Source of the DNA: Diadema setosum
Taxonomy: Eukaryota > Echinodermata > Echinoidea > Diadematoida > Diadematidae
DNA length: 64,000 nucleotides
Assembly (NCBI RefSeq): GCF_964275005.1
Contig: NC_092704.1
Coordinates: 11,038,871-11,102,870 of the forward strand
Direction: 5' to 3'
Position numbers and translations under genes: made by a program
Part shown: piece after piece, positions 35,701 to 44,700 of the stretch
How the letters are laid out: each line of letters starts with the position of its first letter
Numbering within the stretch: the stretch's first letter is position 1
The notes under the pieces: generated by a model
Databases searched by the model: none
What the model was told of the DNA's origin: nothing
The model's input: the letters and a program-made list of their open reading frames with translations, nothing else

Positions 35701-38700
35701 TGCTGAAAGTCGACAGAGAACTTGGTTTGACATTTTACCATGTTGAATGTGCAGTGTACAACCGATTCGCAGTATCACTGGTATCAGGTAGACGCATTTA
35801 CTGTACGAGCTGAAATTTTCGCGTACAGATATTTTCGCGAATTGCTACTTGGCGGACATTTTCGCGTGTTGTTAATTTCGCGGTTGCGAGGGTCTAACTG
35901 AACTCTGCTATTTGCGCGTTGTTATTTTCGCGTGTTGTTATTTTCGCGATTCAAAGGCGATTCGCGAAATTCGCGAAAATAAAACCACCGCGAAAATTTC
36001 AGCTCGTACAGTATGCATGCCGTGTAAGAATCTTGCACCAGCACCACACACACTACCAACATACACACACACAGTGACACACTAATCACTATACATGTGT
36101 CGATGAGCTGTGGCTAGCTCTCAAGAAAAGTGAAGAATAAACTGCAGCTTTAACTCCATTGAAACTCTAACCTTTCTTCAGGCCGTTAATTGAAAACAAA
36201 CTTACGGTCGCCATGACACACACAGGGATACTGCAGAATTCGTTGCTGCATTTGGCTGCATATGTGTATAGGAATATCGTTTCAAATGACAGATGTTTAC
36301 AAGCGTGCATATCCTATAGCTTGGTGAGGACTCGGGGCTGATATGCAGATTGTTTGCAAAATTACGCTGCAGATACTAACTAAGGCTGCTGTGTAGAGCT
36401 GTCGCTGTATAGTGACATACTGTGCTTGTGTGTGGATAATGCAGAGAGGTGTGTGATTAGTATATGTGGTACATCCCTGCGTTGGGAATGGGTACAATGT
36501 ATAAACAAGTTTTTCGGCTAATCGGGTACTCCGCTTAATCGGATAAGAAATGCTGTGCCAGACACTACCCGATTAAGCGGAGAGTACTGTATAAATACTA
36601 TGTGGTGGTAGTGATAGTATTAGTGGTAGTAGTAGTAGTAGTAGTAGCAGCAGCAGCAGCAACAGCAGTAGTAGTAGTAGCAGTAGTAGAAGTAGTTGTA
36701 GTAGTAGTGGTGGTAGTGGTAGCAGCAGTAGTAGTTACGTAGTAGCAGTAGTGGAAATAGTAGTAGCAGTAGTAGAAATAGTAGTACATGTAGTAGAAGA
36801 CGGAGTAGTAGTATATATTTAGTTGTAGTAGAGTGCTTTTGGAAAGGACATCACTATTTTGCAAAAGTGTGAAACTTTTTAGCGATACATCTGTCATTTG
36901 TTTGCATTATTTCACTCTAAAATAGGGGAATCAGCAAACACTGGGGGCCTGTTACTTGCAAGAAGTTTTGAACATTTGGAATGAATGCCCACTAGATCTA
37001 GATAAGGGATGATGCTACTGCTGCCAGTGTTGTGGTGGAACCACTTTACTTGCATTCACAATGAGAAATGAACACACAAGCAAAAGCATGTTCCACTGTT
37101 CAGAGTAGATAGCTTTCCGAGATTTAGATGTTCATATCACTCCCTAAGGCATGTCCCCTTTCCCTCCCCCCCCCCCCCCCACAATCCCTCATACACACAG
37201 TCCCATTGGAAATGAGCTCCTCTCACTCACCTTATGCAGGGTTCAACATTAGCAGTGGCCCAGGGCCCGGGGCCACTGGAAATTGATGTCGGGCCACCAA
37301 ATTTACAAAAAAAAAGTTTATCTTTTGGTGTCCTGATCATGCAGCTAAAATTCAAATTGAAATTCTACATTTGTATATTTCCTGTTATTTCAGGCCACCA
37401 AAATATCAAATTCAAAGAATTTTTAGTGGTCTGCAGAGAAAAATGTTAGTGTTGAGAAAAATTCAGCACTAGCCTGTTTGAAAGGGTCTCATGCATTTGT
37501 TTTAGCACTGGTGATTGCAAGGGAACCCAAGCCTTGTCAGTGCAAGGGCTTTTTTTTTTTTAATCTGTAAAAATCACACTCATTCATGAGCTAGGAGTGG
37601 CCTATCTAACTTACTACTCCCACTCGATAGCTGTGGTATGATTATTTCAGTTCATAGTCACTTCACAACCAGTGGAATTGGTACATTTCCCCATCAGCTG
37701 CCAGTGCACAGTGTATGTATTCAAGCTTCCTGGACTCCTACCTCTTTTGGTTAGGTGTAGTTTTTTGTTTTTGTTTGTTTGTTTGATTTTTTTTTTCCTC
37801 TTTTTTTTTTCAATGTGTTCTGTGCTTGCTTTAATTATTTATGTATTTGTTTTTATGCTACTAGACACTGGTAATGAAGTTTGGTTATTCAAAGACATAA
37901 ATTCCAAAATTCAGATTTTTAATAGTCTGCAAATACCCTCTCACTGTTGCTTGGATCTCACTAGTGTTGTGGGTCTATCCTGCTTGACTACCCTCTGCTC
38001 ACGTCTCTTCCAGGAATCGCATAGTGAAAAAGAAGTGCAGTTATTATAAGCAGATGTTCGACTTTAAGTTGGTTCCGTAACATAACCACAGTGCAAGAGA
38101 GAGAGAGACAAAAAATATGTGACCCGCTACAAAAAAAGGATCCTAAAGTCCGCTGACGGCTGAGCCGAGAAAATCAAGTTTTGAAGTCACATCATCAAAA
38201 TTGGTCAAAACATTGCGGAGGTCGCTAGGAGCATACCTTCTATTGTCAAACGGTGAAAACTAGCTGTCTCGCCTTCCCTTGATCATGATGGCGTCGGAAG
38301 GAAAACTTTGAAGGCGTTTTTCTCAAAACTCTGATTTCCACAACCACTTGACATGCCCTAATAAAATCATCGATATCTCCGCAACCGATTACTTTAATGA
38401 GTTGTGCTACATATGAAATTAAAGTAGAAGAGTACAGGAATAATGTCATGCCATTTTCAGAAAATTGTCCTCCCCCGACTTTCGGATCCTTTTGTTGTAG
38501 CTGGTCACATATGGTCATTAGGAATTCAGGATTTCTGAAGTTTAATGTCTAAAGGGACACTCCCAAAACCATTAAAACCTCCCCAGCCCCATATCCTTTA
38601 ATTGTACCTTACAATGACAGCATTTTAGTCACAGCACAACAAATCCTGTGTTTCAACCAGGTTTTGAGGGTAGAATGTTGGTAAGATGATATCAGCATAT

Positions 38701-41700
38701 GGGAACATAAAGCACACATATAGAGTATTGTATTCTATCAGAGCAGGATGCATCAAGCGGACAATATATCTTCTTGCTGGTCATTGGGGGTAGAGAAATG
38801 GATCTGGTAAGGAAGAAAGAATCCCCCACCAGGTGAGGGTATTACCTGTCAGGAAATGCTACTTATGTATTGTTCCAAGAAAGACTACACACTACAAGAG
38901 TGGGGAAATACACTGAACACTTGTACATGCATCTGTTATCGATATTGGTATGTAAAGTATTTGTTTTCACCTTAGGTTTTGCCAGCAATTTTTTTTTTTT
39001 TTTTCCTGTTGGTTATACTGTACGAGTTGAAATTTTCGCGGTGGTTTTATTTTTGCAAATTTCGCGAATTGCCTTTGAACCGCGAAAATAACAACACGCG
39101 AAAATAACAACGCACGAATAACTAAGTTCAGTTAGACCCTCGCAACCGCGAAATTAACACGCGAAAATGTCCTTCAAGTAGCAATTCGTGAAACTATCTG
39201 TACGCGAAAATTGTACAGTATTGTTTGGTGAGCCTTTTCAATGGAAATGAAATATTTTTCCTGATTTGGTATAATGCAAGTATCGGTTTTGCAGAGTGGC
39301 TAAATTTATGCCAAAAAACAAACAGGAACGTCATATATAGATGGTCAAATCTTAGAGCTTGTGATGCACCAAGTGTACCCAAAGAAAATGACATTATAGT
39401 GTAGACTTCTTGGAACTTGATTTTACAATGTGTATTATATCTGTACATGATGTAAAATAGATTGTATCTAACTGCAACAATGCTTAAATACATGTGACCT
39501 AGACATACATTGCACTGCAGGCTCTTTGATATTCAAGTGAGGACATGGATTACCTGGTAAAAGCTGAAATGATGTAACATATGCACAGCAAAGTGTCTGT
39601 AACCTGGTAGGCTTTTAAAAGTATGACAAGTTTCTTACAAGCAACACATAAGTTTCTTACACTTCTCCATGTGCGTGGTGCTTTGTAAATTGAACTTGAT
39701 TCCACAGAGCTACCTGTTTGCAAGAAAACACAAAGTCAGAAAGACTATAGATAAGCATCACCCATTGCACAAGCTATACCATAAGTAATGCAAGGTGGCA
39801 AGGTCTAGTGGATGTCCACTGTGTTTTCGATGAGAAGGTCTCAGGTTCAAGCTCCGCTATGGCACTGGCGTTCCCTTGCTAGATCCTCTGTCCACAGTGA
39901 TCCTCTTCACCCTGACGTATGAATGGGTGTCCAGTGGGGAGCTGAACATTAAAGGAAAATTGCGTTCTGTTACTATCTTGCTGTGTATGAAAACAGGAGC
40001 ATCAGTGAACTAGATCAGTGAAAATTTGTGGAAAAAAATCAGACACACACAAAAAGTTATGAATTGTAAGAGTTTAGGGAGTATGACTAATTGGCAATGC
40101 TGTGTGATCTAGGTGTTAACACGTTGAGGACGGACTGATTTTGCTACAACACGCATTTCCCATAGACACTTGCCCGAGTATAGTCGGGACTCGTCCTCAA
40201 TGGGTTAAGCAACACTCACTTTTAAGATATATTGGCCAAAAATTTCACTGATTTAATTTTTCTCAAATTTTGGGGCACAAACAAAACATGTCTTCTGAGG
40301 AGGACACACAAACATGTATTACTGTAGTCATAAACCAAGAACAGGTCCAAAGAATTTTTTTCCACACAAATTTTCGTTTTTCTAGCATAAAGAAAGACCA
40401 CCTGACTTTTACCTCTTTCAGTGAGCAGGAGAGGTGATATTAGTCTAAGCATAATAATGTGTACGTCAGTAACAAGTTCAGGGATTGTGTGCTAAGTCAT
40501 TAAAAAATGACATTTTGTGGAATTCTTTTTATATTTTCTTTATGTCAGTGTCCTCCAGTGACATCAGGAGCTGTTGTAATGTTCTCATCCAGCAAAAAGC
40601 CTGTAACCTTATTAAGAGCTGGAAAAAAAAAAATGTAGCTGTAATATTTACATGCATTCAGGAAACTTGAAAGATTAGCTGTTAAAAAATAATAGCTATG
40701 GCTGCAAATGAAAAACCCATTTAGTAGCTTGTTTCATAGCAACTGACAAACTTCTAAATCCCATAGCCTTGTTGAACTACATGTATGATCTCTGCACAGG
40801 AATTATGAAAATTGGAATTATGACAATTTGCAAAAATGTGCAGTGCCAACCACAGAAATGTGGGTTTAGGGGACTAAATGTGTTCCCCTTGACACATCTC
40901 CAACAGGAACTCATGGTGGTTTCATCATCGAAAACAAACTGATTGCATATTCTGAGTGAAACTAAACTGAAGCAAGTCCCCATAAATCACCTCAGAGTTT
41001 AATTAGTCAATTGCATAATGATATACACTGCTTATACATGAATGTATATTAGTCTCTTGAGGAAGATACATGCCACTAATAACAACAGTGTCTGGGACTA
41101 TGTCGATAGAGTGCCTAATATTCATCATCGTCTCTCTATAAAGTGATTTATGACTGCTGATCAATGCTCATAGATTGATAATCTTACAAATGACGTAGCA
41201 TGGTTACAAGGAAAATCATACTTTTGGAAGATGGCATGTCCATAAAGGGGACTGAAACCCAAACATACATGTGCATGTGGATTGAGTGAATGTAGCAATA
41301 CGTAATTAATAGAACACACGAGTGAAAGTTTGAGGGAAATCGGGATGTCCGTTCAAAAGTTGTGAATTTTTAAAGTTTTGTTGTGGCCATTGCTCGATGA
41401 GAAGACTCATACAGTTTGTAATTTTACATGTATAATTATTGAGAACGATATAAAGCAAATATAAAGAAAATTCAACATGTGTGTTCACTTTTCCAGCATG
41501 ATGAAAGAGCACTTGAGCTCTTTCAGAAAGCAGGGGGAATAATATTACCCTAATATAATCATGTCAGCAGCAAGTCGAGATGTGTGCTAATAACAAAGTA
41601 AACTTTTATAGGCAAACATTACGAAAGAGCACTTGACTTTAAAGGGATCGTATAGGTTTGGTTTAGACCTAATTTCAGGTTTTATAACATTTTTTGGTGA

Positions 41701-44700
41701 GATAATGAGAAACCTCTTATGAAATATGAAAGAGCATGCAATGCTATGAGGAATTCAACGTTTATTTGATGAAAATTGGTTTTTTAAATGGATGAGATAT
41801 CCAAAACAGAGCGATTCTAATAAAGTGTGGGACCCACACTTTATTACGATTGCTTTGTTTTACTTTGTTATTGAATGTTTCAGTCATTCCAAACCCGATT
41901 TTCATCAAATAAACTTTGAATTCCTCTTAAAATGGTATGTTCTGTACTATATCATAAGTGTTTTCTTGATATCTCGCAAAAAGTTAAAAGCCCAATTCTC
42001 ATCTCCACCAATACTGTACCACCCCTTTAATACCTCTTTCAGGAAGCAGGGGGTATATACAATACCCTTTATAATAGCATATGTCAGTAACAAGTCAAGA
42101 AAATATGTACTTATGAAGAAAGTGAAATCTTCGTTATTTTTTTATATTGTTCTTTATACATGCTGCATTCACTCAATCCACATGAGTTTCATTTCCCTTT
42201 CAGTGTCTAAATCAGTATCAAGCTGTTAGTATCTTTGTGAGAAATATCAAAAAGGAAACCATTTTCTATGGTGAGTTGTGTCAAGTTACAAGTTGCTAAG
42301 ACCCCGTTTACAGTGCGAGGCTCGGCCGCGGCTCGGCCGCAGCCGTGCCCAGCCCCGCTTCAGTGTAAACACGCAAAAGGCCAAATGCGAGGCCAAAATT
42401 GGCCTCGCATTTGGCCTCGCTCTGGAGGTGGTCTCGGCCGCGGCCAAGCCGCGGCCGAGCCCGGCCTTTTCTTGGTGTAAACGCAAACTGGGCCAAATGC
42501 GCGGCCAATTGCGCAGCCAATTTTAGTCTGGCTACCAAACCCTCTGCCTGTATCTTTCGCTATTCAGGATATTAACCCCCTCAACGTTGAAAACTAGTAT
42601 AGTTTAAGGTGGTTTTGTCCTGCAAAGGATTCTTTCCTTCGGCAAAGGCCTTTGCCCGAACGGCGACTTTGTCGCCACGGAATTCATTTGGCAAAGGGTC
42701 TGAAAACCAGACAATACCAAATTGCATTTGTTTACAAGCAGAGCGCCACTACGACAAAATATTGAAAGGTTTGAATCAAAAGCGCGGCCGAGCCCGGCAG
42801 TGTAAACGGACAAAATTGCGGGGCCCGGCCTCGCAATTGAGGCTGGGCTCGGCCGTGGCCGAGCCTGGCCCCGCATTGTAAACGGGGTCCATTTCCACAG
42901 ATGTCAAGTTGGAGATTTCAGTAAAATATCTTGTATGGGAAACATACCACATTTTTAGCTCTTATCATTCTTGTTGTGCTTGGGGTTTCTCTTGCCATCT
43001 GTGAAACACTTCTCACATTTTATAGGTATTTAGTTTAGCCCAAATCTTTTGTATTATGATCATTTGCTGGTTAGCGTTTACACTCTAATATTTTAGATGT
43101 AGAGCTACCAAGTGTTTCTGATCCTGCAGAAGTCGCTGTTAATCAAAAAATATTAAATATCTTGACAAAGGAATGCCAAAGCCACCTGATTTAGGGATTC
43201 GTTTTGACCTCTTGAAATGTATTAAAACTGACAGGTATCTCCCTGATTGCCCCATGAAATATCCTAGATTTGTGAAATTTGGTCTGAATGTTAGCAGCCC
43301 AGCTTTAGCTGTATTCCAGTGAATGTTACAGCAGGAAATATTGTCCCCTCTCCTAATTGCCCCCCTCTTGTATATGGAGAAGGTCCATTCCATGTTTGTA
43401 TCAGTGTAAATGATTAGTCAAATTCAAACAGACATAATGGTGTAGGTCTTTATTGCAATCACGCATGGAACATGGCGAATGTTTTGGGAATTTTCATGTT
43501 CCAATATATCTTTTTTAATGTCCCCACTTATCTAGCTGCTGCACAAACCTTCTCACCCCTTAATAAAAGATCATTATAACCAGGTTATTACACTACTGTG
43601 GAAATTTAATAAGAAAGATGCAACTTTCTACCACTACATCTTGACAAATGCATTCGAGATTGAGTGCACAATGCCTTGCCAAATATCCTTCTCCATCATC
43701 AGTGTTTGCACATCAGCTAAATCATGCCCAAAAGTACATCTCGTGCAATGCAGTCAATATAGTTGAGAGGTCATCTTCCTCTGAATGGGCAAAGTAATCT
43801 CAAGTTTCAAGACTTGGGATACAACTTCACTATTTTTAGTTTGATTGCAAAGAGGAAATGTAATGGAGATATGTGTATACAGGTCAGTGATATTCCCTTA
43901 CAGTTGTATCTTCAACTTATTTGAATGTTTTTGACGCTTCTTATTGAAACTTGTTCTATTTTTCGAAAAACTAATTTTCACTAAAGTGGAGTGATATTGC
44001 AGATGAACTTTTCTAGGCTTATTGTCCCTGTTCCTTGTCATCTGCTTACAGGATGCAATGGACGAGACATTCTATCTGACAAACATCCTCCCCCAGGACA
44101 TTGACAACAACATGAACTTCTGGAATTTGATGGAGATCTACTGCCGCGACCTGACGACGACCTTCAGCGAGGTGCGCGTCATCAGCGGACCCCTGATGGT
44201 GCCAAACGTCACCGAAGACGGCAAGAAATATGTGAAGTATGAGGTGAGCAGCGAGAGCTTGTGTTTGTTCTATGGGCACACAATCTTTCTCTGTCTGGGC
44301 ACACAATCTTTCTCTGTCTTGGTACACAAAAGCCTTGAATGATACGATTTTTATCGATGATCATGCATGTACAACTGCACTCTTTGTTGAAATTAATCTG
44401 TAAGATGAGTTTGGAAACCAGTCTGGGATTTTGATAAATAACTACATAATCTTTGCATCTTTCAAATGGGGAGCATCTCCCAGTTACTGTATCCAGTACT
44501 TGAAAAGCCCTCAGCACTGACTTAATCAATCTCGTATACATATCATGTACATGTAGGACGCCCCCATGTGGCAGATCCAAGACACAGTGCTGCCAGACAC
44601 GTAAAAATTATAAAGCATCTCCCCATTAGACCTGGATATGTGCTAGATCCACTGAGGTGCACTCATAGTGGTTTCTCCTTTACTCACCTGTATCTTTACT

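Noticed and set aside
39791-39866. A tRNA gene
   Set aside because: The B-box word is good, but the stems do not pair as a cloverleaf; a SINE head explains it better.
42268-42540. Several overlapping frames with A/R/P/G-rich peptides, and similar ones at 50394-50741
   Set aside because: They are readings of GGCCGCGGCC-type repeats in a non-coding inverted-repeat element on both strands.
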